A stretch of DNA of 64,000 nt from Peteryoungia aggregata LMG 23059 (GTDB taxonomy: Bacteria; Pseudomonadota; Alphaproteobacteria; Rhizobiales; Rhizobiaceae). Below the pieces are notes generated by a model that saw only the letters and a program-made list of their open reading frames with translations, made no database searches and was not told the origin of the DNA. Location of the stretch: assembly GCF_030814435.1 (NCBI RefSeq), contig NZ_JAUSUW010000004.1:186001-250000 (forward strand), given 5' to 3'. The position numbers and the translations under genes were made by a program. Positions 37,103-48,043 of this stretch are shown here, piece after piece; the first letter of the stretch is position 1; every line of letters begins with the position of its first letter.

Positions 37103-38848
37103 TTGTCCCTGCTCCAGGTCTATTTCAAGGCTCTGAAATATCTTGCACACTACAGGTTGCGGGTTTCGCTCGTGGTTGTCGCAAACATCGTCCTTGCTGT
37201 CATTACGATCCTGGAGCCGATTCTTTTCGGCCGCATCATTGATGCGATCTCAGAAAAGCGAGATGCCTCGACGATCCTGATCGCCTGGGGCTGCTTCGGC
37301 GTCTTCAATACGGTTGCCTATGTCCTGGTTGCGCGACAGGCAGACCGCCTTGCCCATGGCCGACGAGCAGACCTTCTGACCGACTCGTTCGCCAAGATCA
37401 TCTCGATGCCGCTCAGCTGGCATCATCAGCGCGGCACCTCAAACGCGCTCCACACATTGCTGCGCGCAGGCGAGACACTCTTCGGCCTCTGGCTGGAATT
37501 CATGCGCACACATCTTGCCACCGCCGTGGCACTCGCGCTGCTCATCCCCACGGCCTTCTCGATGGATGTGCGCCTGACCTCGGTATTGATCGTTCTAGCA
37601 GTTCTGTATGTCATCGTCGGAAAGACGGTGATGAACCGAACGAAGGAAGGTCAAGCCTCCGTTGAAGGTCACTACCACACGGTGTTCTCGCATGTGAGCG
37701 ACTCGATCAGCAACGTGTCCGTGTTGCACAGCTATAATCGTATTGAAGCCGAAACGCGAGCCTTGAAAGAGTATACGACAAAGCTCCTCTCGGCCCAGTA
37801 TCCAGTCCTCGACTGGTGGGCCCTCGCAGGGGCGCTCAACCGCATCGCCTCAACGCTCTCCATGCTCGTCATCCTGGTTATCGGCACGCTGCTGGTACAA
37901 CGCGGTGAGTTGAAGGTCGGTGAAATCATCGCCTTTACGGGCTTTGCCGGCTTGCTCATCGCCCGCCTCGACCAGATGATCACCTTCGTCAACCAGATCT
38001 TCGAAGCCCGTTCGAAGCTTGAGGACTTCTACAAGCTTGAGGACGCCGTCCAGGAACGCGAGGAACGCGCCGGGGCCGCCGAGCTGAAGCATGTTCGCGG
38101 CGACGTCGAATTCCGTGACGTTTCGTTCGACTTCGCCTCGACCACGCAGGGCGTGCGCGACGTGTCGTTTCATGTCCGCGCCGGTCAGACGGTCGCGATC
38201 GTCGGTCCGACGGGCGCCGGCAAGACCACCCTGATCAACCTTCTGCAGCGGGTCTATGATCCGCAGTCGGGCCAGATCCTGATCGACGACCAGGACATCG
38301 CCAAGGTGACCCGCAAGTCGCTGCGCCACGCAATCGCGACCGTCTTCCAGGACGCTGGCCTGCTGAACCGCTCGATCAGAGACAATATCCGCCTGGGTCG
38401 CGAGGATGCGACCGAGGAAGAGATCATCCAGGCAGCCGAGGCAGCGGCCGCGACCGATTTCATCGAAAGCCGCATGATCGGCTACGACACCCATGTCGGA
38501 GAACGCGGCAACCGCCTGTCGGGCGGCGAGCGCCAGCGCATCGCGATCGCCCGCGCGATCCTCAAGAACGCCCCGATCCTCGTGCTTGACGAAGCAACGA
38601 GCGCGCTCGACGTCGAAACCGAGGCGCGCGTGAAGGAAGCCATCGACAGGCTGCGCAAGAACCGCACGACCTTCATCATCGCCCATCGTCTTTCGACCAT
38701 TCGCGAAGCCGACCTCGTCGTCTTCCTCGACCATGGCCACGTCATCGAAATGGGCAATTACGACCAGTTGAGCGCGCTGGGTGGCCGCTTCAGCTCGCTG
38801 CTGCGGACCAGCGGCCTCCTCAAGGAAGAGCCGAGCCCGGCGATCTGA
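37103..38848 (+). CDS. ndvA: Cyclic beta-1,2-glucan exporter ATP-binding/permease NdvA/ChvA
   Basis: 581-residue half ABC exporter that moves cyclic beta-1,2-glucan to the periplasm. Six membrane helices span residues about 15-300 (SLVVVANIVLAVITILEPILFGRIIDAISEK). The nucleotide-binding domain has Walker A GPTGAGKTT, signature LSGGERQR, Walker B LVLDEATSALD and the switch His in IIAHRLSTI. Start is TTG at 37103 with AAGGT upstream; MSLLQVYFKALKYL matches the known NdvA N-terminus, and there is no ATG nearby. It works with NdvB, whose gene is 5 kb upstream; expR-like is divergent with a 283-bp promoter region between them. Confidence 0.97.
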   Translation: MSLLQVYFKALKYLAHYRLRVSLVVVANIVLAVITILEPILFGRIIDAISEKRDASTILIAWGCFGVFNTVAYVLVARQADRLAHGRRADLLTDSFAKIISMPLSWHHQRGTSNALHTLLRAGETLFGLWLEFMRTHLATAVALALLIPTAFSMDVRLTSVLIVLAVLYVIVGKTVMNRTKEGQASVEGHYHTVFSHVSDSISNVSVLHSYNRIEAETRALKEYTTKLLSAQYPVLDWWALAGALNRIASTLSMLVILVIGTLLVQRGELKVGEIIAFTGFAGLLIARLDQMITFVNQIFEARSKLEDFYKLEDAVQEREERAGAAELKHVRGDVEFRDVSFDFASTTQGVRDVSFHVRAGQTVAIVGPTGAGKTTLINLLQRVYDPQSGQILIDDQDIAKVTRKSLRHAIATVFQDAGLLNRSIRDNIRLGREDATEEEIIQAAEAAAATDFIESRMIGYDTHVGERGNRLSGGERQRIAIARAILKNAPILVLDEATSALDVETEARVKEAIDRLRKNRTTFIIAHRLSTIREADLVVFLDHGHVIEMGNYDQLSALGGRFSSLLRTSGLLKEEPSPAI

Positions 38849-38863
38849 ACCATTTGGGGTCAG

Positions 38864-40402
38864 TCAGAGCGTATCCAGCCTCTCCAGCACCTGGGCGGCG
38901 TGTTTGCGGATGGCGTCCTGCTTGAAAGGATCCATCCGCCGCCAGGTCGCATACATGTTGGAAAGCCTGGGGTTTCGCGCCAGCTTCTCCGTATTGCGAT
39001 CGAGGAAGTCCCAGTAGAGCGCGTTGAACGGACAGGCCTTCGGCCCGGTCGTCAGCTTCGGATCATAGCGGCATCCACCGCAGAAATTGCTCATCCGATC
39101 GATATATTTGCCGCTCGCCGCATAGGGCTTGCTGGCCATAACGCCACCATCGCCATAGAGCGCCATGCCAAGCGTGTTTGGCAATTCGACCCATTCATAG
39201 GCGTCGGAATAGACCGCGAGATACCAGTCGCAGACCTCTACCGGATCGATCCCGGCCAGCATGGCGAAATTGCCGGTCACCATCAGTCGCTGGATATGAT
39301 GCGAATAGGCGTGTTCGATCGTGTCCCCGATCGCCCCCCGCATGCAAGCCATATCGGTCTTTGCCGTCCAGTACATCTGCGGCAGCGGGTGGGAGGCCGA
39401 GAGATGGTTCAAGCCGGCATAATCAGGCATTTCCGTCCAGTAGATGCCACGGACATATTCGCGCCAGCCGAGGATCTGGCGAATGAAGCCTTCGACGGCA
39501 TTCAGCGGCGCCCGCCCCTCGAACCACGCGGCCTCGGCCCGGCGAATGACATCGATCGGCAGTAGCAATCCGGCGTTGATGTAGGACGAGATCAATGAAT
39601 GATAGAGATAGGGTTCGCCCTTCACCATCGCGTCCTGATAGTCGCCGAAATCTGGCAGGATCTCGTCGATGAACTGCTGGAGCTCCATCTCCGCCTGATC
39701 AGCGGTGACCGCAGAATGGAAACTGTCGAGGGAGCCCATATGGCCGACGAAGCGCTCTTCGACCAGCGCCAGCACGGATTTCGTGATTGCATCCTTGGCA
39801 TGGCTGATCCGCTTTGGGCCTTTCAGCCCCTCGGCTGGCGGCTTGCGGTTCTCGGCGTCGAAGTTCCACTTGCCACCGACCGGCTCTTCGCCATCCAGCA
39901 GCACCCGGTGCCGTCGGCGCATGTCGCGATAGAAATACTCCATGCGCAGCTGCTTACGCCCCTTGCGCCAGGTGCGGAAGTCCTCGATCGAAGAGAGAAA
40001 ACGATCGTCTTCGCGGATCTCGACGGGCACGCCAATATCCGTTTCCCAGCTCCGCATCTCCTCGGCCAAACGCCATTCCCCGCATTCCGTGATGCTGACG
40101 GCGGAAGCGCCGCTTTCGGCAAGCGCGCGGGCAAGCTCACCTTTGAGGCTCTGGGTGTTCTCGGGGTCATCAAGCGTCACATAGCGGACCTGGAACCCCT
40201 TCTCCCGCAACTCTTCGGCAAAGTGCCGCATGGCGGAGAAGAGAAAAGCGATCTTCTTCTTGTGATGCTTCACATAGGTCGCCTCGCTCATGACTTCCGC
40301 CATCAGCACCAGCGAGGTCTCCGGAGCGGCATCGGCAAGCGCAGACAGCGAATGCGTAAGCTGATCGCCGAGAACGAGATGGATACGCGATGCCTTCACC
40401 AT
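38864..40402 (-). CDS. phrB: Iron-sulfur bacterial cryptochrome/photolyase (PhrB-type, FeS-BCP)
   Basis: 512 residues. Four cysteines match those that bind the [4Fe-4S] cluster in Agrobacterium PhrB: Cys353 (DMACMRG), Cys441 and Cys444 (FCGGCR), and Cys457 (KACPFN), with the same spacing C-x2-C-x12-C. His369 in HHIQRL matches the PhrB active-site His. The N-terminal antenna domain (HLVLGDQLTHSLSAL) and C-terminal FAD domain are complete. Known members repair (6-4) photoproducts with blue light, using FAD and a 6,7-dimethyl-8-ribityllumazine antenna. Its start overlaps the upstream SDR gene by seven bases, so the two form one operon. Convergent with ndvA, 15 bases away. Confidence 0.93.
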   Translation of the reverse strand: MVKASRIHLVLGDQLTHSLSALADAAPETSLVLMAEVMSEATYVKHHKKKIAFLFSAMRHFAEELREKGFQVRYVTLDDPENTQSLKGELARALAESGASAVSITECGEWRLAEEMRSWETDIGVPVEIREDDRFLSSIEDFRTWRKGRKQLRMEYFYRDMRRRHRVLLDGEEPVGGKWNFDAENRKPPAEGLKGPKRISHAKDAITKSVLALVEERFVGHMGSLDSFHSAVTADQAEMELQQFIDEILPDFGDYQDAMVKGEPYLYHSLISSYINAGLLLPIDVIRRAEAAWFEGRAPLNAVEGFIRQILGWREYVRGIYWTEMPDYAGLNHLSASHPLPQMYWTAKTDMACMRGAIGDTIEHAYSHHIQRLMVTGNFAMLAGIDPVEVCDWYLAVYSDAYEWVELPNTLGMALYGDGGVMASKPYAASGKYIDRMSNFCGGCRYDPKLTTGPKACPFNALYWDFLDRNTEKLARNPRLSNMYATWRRMDPFKQDAIRKHAAQVLERLDTL

Positions 40403-41112
40403 TCGATCGGCTGACCGTCATAGGCGAAGAAGCCACCGGTCTGCACCGGCTCAAGGCCATCAAGCACCGAAAGCATCATGGCGACACTATCAGCCGGCTG
40501 GATCTTGTCATGCGTCTTGGAGAAGCCGCCGGAAAAGCCGGTATCGACGGACCCCGGATGCAGCGCCACCACAACACTTTTCGGTCTGAGACGGGCAATT
40601 TCAATCGCCGAAGTGCGTGTGATCTGGTTGAGAGCCGATTTCGCCGAGCGATAGGAGATCCAGCCGCCAAGCTTGTTGTCGCCAATCGAGCCGACCCGCG
40701 CCGACAGCGTGGCGAACACGCTCTTGCCCTCGTTGGAGAGAAGCGGTGCGAAGTGTTTCAGCGCCAGCGCCGGACCGATCGCATTCAGCGCAAACTGCGC
40801 CGCCATCACGTCACCTTGGATCGCCTTGATCGTCTTTTCCGGGCCATTGCCATTGATGACAAGCGCACCCGTCGCACAGAGAATGAGATCGAATTTCTGG
40901 CCCCCTTCCGAGAAGGGGGCTGCCGCAGCGCCGACAGAGGCATCATCCGTGATATCGAACCCGTCGCGGCTGCGCGACAACTCGGTCACGCCACCACAGG
41001 CAGGATCGGCCTTGATGGCGGCAGCAAAGGCGCCGCCTATGCCTCCGCTCGCCCCGAGCACAAGCGCGCGGTAGCCGGGATTAAGGGACGTCATTCCGGA
41101 AAAGTCGGACAT
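40396..41112 (-). CDS. Short-chain dehydrogenase (CsgA-like) coupled to the photolyase
   Basis: 238 residues. Rossmann motif GASGGIGGAFAAAI near the N-terminus, a NAG-like region shifted to CATGALV, catalytic Ser in LSARVGSIGDN and YRSAKSAL with Tyr and Lys in the normal Y-x3-K. This is the CsgA/C-factor-like branch, with a C-terminal end FAYDGQPIEW. Substrate unknown. The ATG at 41112 follows AGGAG by six bases. Its last codons overlap the photolyase start by seven bases, so both are made together; a link to light or DNA damage is inference. Confidence 0.83.
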   Translation of the reverse strand: MSDFSGMTSLNPGYRALVLGASGGIGGAFAAAIKADPACGGVTELSRSRDGFDITDDASVGAAAAPFSEGGQKFDLILCATGALVINGNGPEKTIKAIQGDVMAAQFALNAIGPALALKHFAPLLSNEGKSVFATLSARVGSIGDNKLGGWISYRSAKSALNQITRTSAIEIARLRPKSVVVALHPGSVDTGFSGGFSKTHDKIQPADSVAMMLSVLDGLEPVQTGGFFAYDGQPIEW

Positions 41113-41180
41113 CTGGATCTCCTGCTGGTCTGTGCTACCCAATACGGCAGGCAGCCAAACCGGATCAGGCACAGATTGTC

Positions 41181-41987
41181 TCAGAGGCGCTCCACGGTCC
41201 CGCCAAAGGCCGGCATGTCGCCGGGATCAAGGTCCATCAGCCGGCAGACGAGGCCGACAATCTGGATCTGCTGCAGCAGGGCCGCTTTCTCGATCCGGAA
41301 GCCCACCGTGTAGAAAGGCACTTCCGTTTCCTCCGGTGTCGGCCCTGCATGATTGCCGTCGTCGCCCATGCCGTGATCGGCCGTGACGATCACGCTATAA
41401 CCGGCCTCGACCCAAGCAGGCACATGCCGCGCAAGCAGATCACCCTGCATGCGCGCCGCATTGCGATAACCGATGCTGTCACCACCATGCTTGTGGCCGG
41501 CATCATCGACATTCATCGGGTGCAGCAGCAAGAAATCAGGTGATTTCGACCGGATAAGCCATTCGGCATCCGCAAAGAGATGGCTGTCGGGATAGGCATC
41601 GTCCCAATAGAAAACGCCATGGGTGATATCGCCTGTACCATCGACGAGAATGCGATCACGGTATCGGTCGAACGGGCAGGACACATAAAGCTCCGACACC
41701 CAATGATAAGCGGCAGCAGCGGTCACGCCACCCTGGGCCCGAACCCGCGCGAAGAGATTGTCCCCCACCGAACGGCGCACCACGCCATTACTGACCACGC
41801 CATGGTCCACGGGCTTTCGCCCGGTCAGCAAGGTCTCATAAAGCGGGCGCGACATGGCGGGCAGTTCGCAGGTGAGCTTGCGCACATCGGCCCTGCCTGC
41901 AGCCACGAGGCCTTCCATGTAACCGAGACAGGTGCGGGCCACGTCGTAGCGCAGTCCATCGAGAACGATCAGGATCACTTTGTTCAT
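41181..41987 (-). CDS. Alkaline phosphatase-fold nucleotide pyrophosphatase/phosphodiesterase family protein
   Basis: 268 residues. The metal-site motifs of this superfamily are visible: VLDGLRYDVA near the start (first Asp), the catalytic Ser/Thr in PAMSRPLYETLLTGRKP, MNVDDAGHKHG, and VTADHGMGDDGNHAG. It hydrolyses phosphodiester or phosphate esters; the substrate is unknown. There is no signal peptide, so it is likely cytoplasmic. A strong minus-strand terminator (42028-42055) separates it from the galactoside operon upstream, so it is probably independently transcribed. ATG at 41987 chosen over one three codons earlier. Confidence 0.83.
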   Translation of the reverse strand: MNKVILIVLDGLRYDVARTCLGYMEGLVAAGRADVRKLTCELPAMSRPLYETLLTGRKPVDHGVVSNGVVRRSVGDNLFARVRAQGGVTAAAAYHWVSELYVSCPFDRYRDRILVDGTGDITHGVFYWDDAYPDSHLFADAEWLIRSKSPDFLLLHPMNVDDAGHKHGGDSIGYRNAARMQGDLLARHVPAWVEAGYSVIVTADHGMGDDGNHAGPTPEETEVPFYTVGFRIEKAALLQQIQIVGLVCRLMDLDPGDMPAFGGTVERL

Positions 41988-42027
41988 GGCGCGCAACTTG
42001 CCACGAACAGCCTGAATGACAAGGCAG

Positions 42028-42055
42028 AAAAAAGGGGAGACCGAAGCCTCCCCTT
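42028..42055 (-). terminator. Terminator ending the galactoside operon
   Basis: AAGGGGAG (42032-42039) and CTCCCCTT (42048-42055) form an 8-bp stem. The run of A before it gives CCTTTTTTC on the minus strand directly after the stem. It lies just after the GH42 stop at 42078. Confidence 0.85.
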
Positions 42056-42077
42056 GATCATGTGGTATAGCCTAGCG

Positions 42078-44005
42078 TCAGCGCCAGGCGGCAACCGCCT
42101 GCGGTTTCAGCACGCGCTCGCCGAGCACCGGATCGGCACCTGCAGGCAGCGGCCAGTCTTCGCTTCCGTAGTTGAAGGCGAAGACCAGGTCGCCGCGGCG
42201 ACGGATGCGGATGAAGTCGGGCACGCGCAGCGTCGCAACACCTGCCTTCTTGGTGGCCAGTTCCAGCAACTCGGCGAGAAGCCCGGCATCGGCCCAGCAG
42301 GCGAGATAGAGCACATTGTCCTTCTCGGTCAGAGCCGGATCGCCGTTCTCGAAGGTCGCGAGCACCGAGGCCGAGGTCTCCAGATATTCGCGCCAACGGA
42401 TCGCATGACCCGAAACCGCACCGGAGACGCCATCCGAGAGACCCGGCCGCATGGAGGAGACCTGAATGACGCGATTGCCCGTGAGTGCGCCGAGCGGACC
42501 CGGCGGCAGGTTTTCCGGTATCCGGAAATTGCGGTCGCGCGAACCCGTGCGCGCACCGATCACTAGGACACCCTTAGCCTTTTCAAGCTCGGCGCGTGCC
42601 GCTTCCGTCACTTCCGTCATGCAGGGCACGACAACCAGCGGATAGCCCTCGAGCGACGCGCCCGGACGGACGAAATCGACATTGAGGCCGAGATGGCGGA
42701 GGGCCTCATACCAGCGGAAGCAGAGTTCCTCGTAACGGAAATCCTTGCCCTGCGGCTGGATCATCGTCGACCAGTAGCTCTGATAGTCGAAGACCAGCGC
42801 GACAGGTGCCTGGCTCGTCTCGGGAAGCGCGCCGAGAGCGGCGAGTTCGTCCGAGACCCGCATGGCTTCCTTGCCGCCCGGCGACCATTCGTCGAGGCCG
42901 GGCAGGTTCAGACCCGCATGCATCTGTTCCTGCGCAAACGGTGCCTGGCGCCAGCGGAAGTAACTCACGACATCAGCACCGTGAGCCAGCGCCTCCCAGG
43001 TCCAAAGACGCACCATGCCCGGCTTCGGCACGGGGTTCCACGGCGCCCAGTTGACCGGACCCGGCTGCTGCTCCATCACCCAGAAGCGACCCTTGCCGAC
43101 GGCGCGGTAGAGATCGTGGTGATAGGGCGCGATATCGGGATGCGAGGTTTCGGCCCAGCGATTGCGCTCTTCTTCTGTGAAGGGGAACTTCTCGACGAAG
43201 CCGATCGGATAGCTGTCCCAGGAGGCCAGATCGAGATTGTCGCCGACCTTGAAGTGGTCGAAATCGGAGACGAAGCCCATGAAGTTATGGGTGACCCAGC
43301 GACCGGGCGAATGCTTGCGGATGATCTCGCACTGCATCTTGTCATAGGCCGCGACCTGGTCCGAATGGAAACGCCAGAAGTCGAGACGCGTCGCCGGGTT
43401 CGGCTCGGTCACCGTCAGGTTCGGCAGGGCGATGTCGTCGAAGCTCGAAAGCTCCATCGACCAGAAGACCGAACCCCAGGCTTCGTTCAGCTGGTCCGTC
43501 GACTGGTAACGCAGCCGCAGCCAGCGCTTGAAGCTCTTCAGATCTTCAGGACCCCAGGAGACCGTCGTATCGTGACAGCCATATTCGTTGTCTGTCTGCC
43601 AGCCGACAATGCCCGGATGCTTGCCATAGCGCTCTGCGACAACCTCGACGATCCGCGCACTTTCCTTCCACCAGGTCTCCGATGAAAAGGTGTAGTGACG
43701 GCGCGAACCGAAGCCGCGCGGGCGGCCCTGCTCGTCATAGGGGATGATATCGGGGCATTCGTCCACCAGCCACTTGGGCGGGGTTGCGGTCGGCGTGCCG
43801 AGCACGACCTTCAGGCCCGCTTCATGCAGCACGTCAATCGCCCGATCGAGCCATTCGAAGGTGAAATTGCCGCGCGAGGGCTCCAGACGAGACCAGGCAA
43901 ATTCACCGATACGCACGAAGGAAATGCCGAGTTCGCGCATCCGGCGCGCGTCGGTTTTCCACCGGCTTTCGTCCCAGTGTTCCGGATAGTAGCAGACGCC
44001 CAGCA

Positions 44006-44006
<1 letters not shown>
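42078..44006 (-). CDS. GH42 beta-galactosidase
   Basis: 642 residues. The acid/base Glu141 lies in TDNEYG and the nucleophile Glu312 in VMEQQPG. N-terminal GVCYYPEHWDESRW is typical of family 42. TIM barrel, trimerisation domain (about 390-580) and a small C-terminal beta domain are all present. It releases terminal beta-galactose from small galactosides or lactose in the cytoplasm; no signal peptide. The ATG overlaps the stop of the upstream ATPase gene (TAATG at 44006), so translation is coupled. It completes a galactoside operon: SBP, two permeases, GH36, ATPase, GH42. Confidence 0.95.
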
Positions 44007-45089
<1,083 letters not shown>

Positions 45090-45097
<8 letters not shown>

Positions 45098-47195
45098 GGG
45101 TCTTGCCTCCCTTGATCGGTTCGAGTTCGAGGAGAAGAGCGCTTTCGGGCGTCAGCATCGGCAGCGGCAGGCCGGAAAGTCCGGCACTGGAAAGCGCGAA
45201 GGTCACGGCACCGGAAAGCAGCGCTTTCTGGCCCTCGGAGATACGGATGAATTTCGGTTCTGCCGGCAGCACGGTCTTGATCCGCCACTGGCCACCGAAC
45301 TGGGTGATCTGCTCGGGCAGGCGCAGAGGTGCTGGCTGTTCGCCCACCATCTGCGGCCCCTGAGCGACGATCACCACGATTTTCTCGGCCGAAGCAGCAC
45401 CCCAGACATAGCGACCGTCGAGTGGCTCCATGCGGAAACTGGCGCCCGGCGCATGGAAGAGATCGCGCAGCCGCTTGTAGGTCTCGATATAGACCTTGAG
45501 TTCGTCGCGCTCCTCATCGGTGAGTTCGAGCGGGTTGAGCTCCACACCGAGATGATAGGCGATGGCCACGAGCGCCCGGAAGGCCAGCGTATGGCGGCGA
45601 CCGGTCTGATGGTTCGGCGAGGCCGAGATATGGCTGCCGAGAATTTCCGGCGGCACGAAGACCGAAGCGCCGCGCTGGATTTCCAGCCGCTCCAGCGCAT
45701 CCGTGCAATCGGACGTCCAGACGCGATGGGTGCGCTTCAAGGCACCGTAGTCGATACGTCCGCCACCGGAGGCGCAGCTCTCGATTTCGACATTGAGATG
45801 AGCGGCACGAATGCGGTCCATCAACGCATAGACGGCACGGGTCTGGGCTGATGTCTTCGCCTTGCCGTCGCGACCGGCTGCATGCGTGAGATCGCGGTTC
45901 ATGTCCCACTTGATGTAGGAAACGGCATGGTTGGACAGCACCGCGTCGATCTTGCCGAAGAGATAATCGGAGACTTCGGGACGCGTCAGATCCAGCACCA
46001 ACTGGGTGCGCGATTCCAGGATTGGACGACCCTCGATCGTCAGTGCCCAGTCGGGATGCGCCTTGTAAAGCTCGGAAACCGGATTCACCATCTCAGGCTC
46101 GAACCAGATGCCGAACTGCATGCCAAGCCCGGTGACGTGATCGACCAGCGGCTTCAAGCCATCGGGATATTTGCGTGCATCGATATCCCAGTCGCCAAGG
46201 CTCGTGGTGTCGTTGTCGCGCTTGCCGAACCAGCCATCGTCGAGCACGAAGCGCTCGATGCCAAGCTCGGCGGCGGCTGTCGCCTGGGCTTTCAGCGAGT
46301 CCATCTGGTGGTCGAAGTAATTGCCTTCCCAGGTGTTCAGCGTCACCGGGCGCGGGCTCATTTTGCCGGCGGGCCATTGGGTCAGCTCGTCACGGACAAA
46401 GGCATGGAAGTCTTGGCTGTCGGCGCCGGCATAGGCGATCGGACTGCGATAGCTTTCACCCGGCTTCAGGACGATTTCACCGGGTTCAAAGAGTTCGCCG
46501 AGATGCACCAGCCGCTGACCGTCATCGGTGCGGTCGATGACCATCTGATGGTTGCCGCTGAAGCCCAGCGTCACGCCGAAGATCTGGGTCTCGCTTTCGA
46601 TGAACAGCATCGGGAAGCGATCATGCGAGGTGCGCCCGCGCCGGCTTTCCTGGATCCAGGTGCCGTTGCCGAGAAGCTCGCGCCGCGTCTGGAACTCGCG
46701 CCCCCAGATGCCGGTGAAGCTCATCACCTGCACATCGCCGGCGGGCGCCAGGAAGGTCGCCGCCATGCAGCGATCAAGCTGATAATCCGTGTCACCCAGA
46801 TTGCTTAACTCCGTCGCCATCGAAATGAGGCCTGACACATGCGCGGTGAGCGTAATGGCAATGCCGAGCCTGGCAACCGAATCGACAGCTTTCAGCACCG
46901 TCTGATTGCCGTCGCGATGGACGGTCCAGCCGCCGAACTGCGCCACGAAATCGCGGCCCCCGCGGTGACCTGTAATCGCCGGCCAGCCAAAGAAGCCCAT
47001 GCCGCCCGTCGGCAGGAGCACATTCGAGGGTACGGCAATGTCCATGCCGTTGACCCGGCTGGAACGCTCGATCTCGAACAGGGAATCGGCTTCGACAGGT
47101 TCCGCGCCGAAGGACAGGATCTCCGGCATGCCAAGCGCTGGCAAGCGCAGGCTCAGCGCCAGCTGGCCCGAATCGATGATGACGATTTCGCTCAT
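45090..47195 (-). CDS. GH36 alpha-galactosidase
   Basis: 701 residues. Nucleophile Asp431 in IKWDMNRD and acid/base Asp496 in TSDCTDALERL, with the GH36 motifs LDDGWFG (about 318-324) and WFEPEMVNP. The N-terminal beta-supersandwich domain precedes the barrel. It removes alpha-1,6-galactose from melibiose or raffinose-type sugars in the cytoplasm, after uptake by the ABC system coded around it. ATG at 47195 overlaps the stop of the upstream permease (ATGA). S. meliloti has a comparable agp/agaL arrangement for alpha-galactosides. Confidence 0.95.
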
Positions 47196-48043
47196 CCCTT
47201 GGTCGCTCCGAGTGTGAGGCCGGCAATGAAGTGGCGCTGCATGAGGAAGAACATGGCGACCGGCGGCAGGGCCGCAACGATCGAACCGGCGGACACGAGA
47301 TGCCAGGCGGCAACCCACTGGCCGTTCAGCGAATAGAGACCCGCCGTCACCGGCATGGCATGCTGGCCCTGCACCAGAACGGTTGCCCAGAAGTAGTCGT
47401 TCCAGACGAAGGTGAAGATCAGCACGGACAAGGCAGCAATCGCCGGACGCATCAGCGGCAACACGATATAGCGGAAGATCCGCCATTCGGAGACACCTTC
47501 CACGCGCGCCGATTCGATCAGCGCGAACGGCAGGCCCTTGATGAAATTGCGCATGAAGAGCGTGCAGAATCCGGTCTGGAAGGCGACATGGAAGAGCACG
47601 AGACCCATGGTCGTGTCGTAGAGACCGGCGCGCAGCGTCATGTCGCGAACCGGAACCATCAGGATCTGGAACGGAATGAAGTTACCCGCGACGAACATGA
47701 AGAACAGGATCAGATTGCCCTTGAACTTGTAGACCGCCAGCGCAAAGCCGGTGAGGCAGGAAAGCGCAACCGCGCCGATCACCGTCGGGATCGTCACCTT
47801 GAACGAGTTCAGGATGTAATAGCCGATCGGCGAGTTGTTGAAGACGGCCGAATAGTTCTCGAAACCGGCAAAGCCGGAAGGGATGCCGAAATAATTGCCG
47901 GCGGCGAGGTCACCGGCCGGGCGAACCGACGTGATGGCGACGCCGATCAGCGGCAAAAGCCAGAGGACGAGCGCTACCGGCAACAGAATCTTGTAGGCCG
48001 TCTGCGCAAAGGGCGAGGCCTTCTGGATCGGAGTGGGGAACAT
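47192..48043 (-). CDS. Galactoside ABC transporter permease (MalG-like)
   Basis: 283 residues, about six membrane helices, and the cytoplasmic EAA-type loop ESARVEGVSEWRIFRYIVLPLMRPAI (about 182-206) that docks to the ATPase. It is the second of two CUT1 permeases. Start ATG at 48043 overlaps the stop of the first permease by one base (TGATG), and its stop overlaps the GH36 start by four bases. Confidence 0.93.
   Translation of the reverse strand: MFPTPIQKASPFAQTAYKILLPVALVLWLLPLIGVAITSVRPAGDLAAGNYFGIPSGFAGFENYSAVFNNSPIGYYILNSFKVTIPTVIGAVALSCLTGFALAVYKFKGNLILFFMFVAGNFIPFQILMVPVRDMTLRAGLYDTTMGLVLFHVAFQTGFCTLFMRNFIKGLPFALIESARVEGVSEWRIFRYIVLPLMRPAIAALSVLIFTFVWNDYFWATVLVQGQHAMPVTAGLYSLNGQWVAAWHLVSAGSIVAALPPVAMFFLMQRHFIAGLTLGATKG

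Noticed and set aside
36082-38848. A LuxI-type synthase near the LuxR regulator
   Set aside because: No acyl-homoserine-lactone synthase motif is seen in this region or elsewhere in the window.
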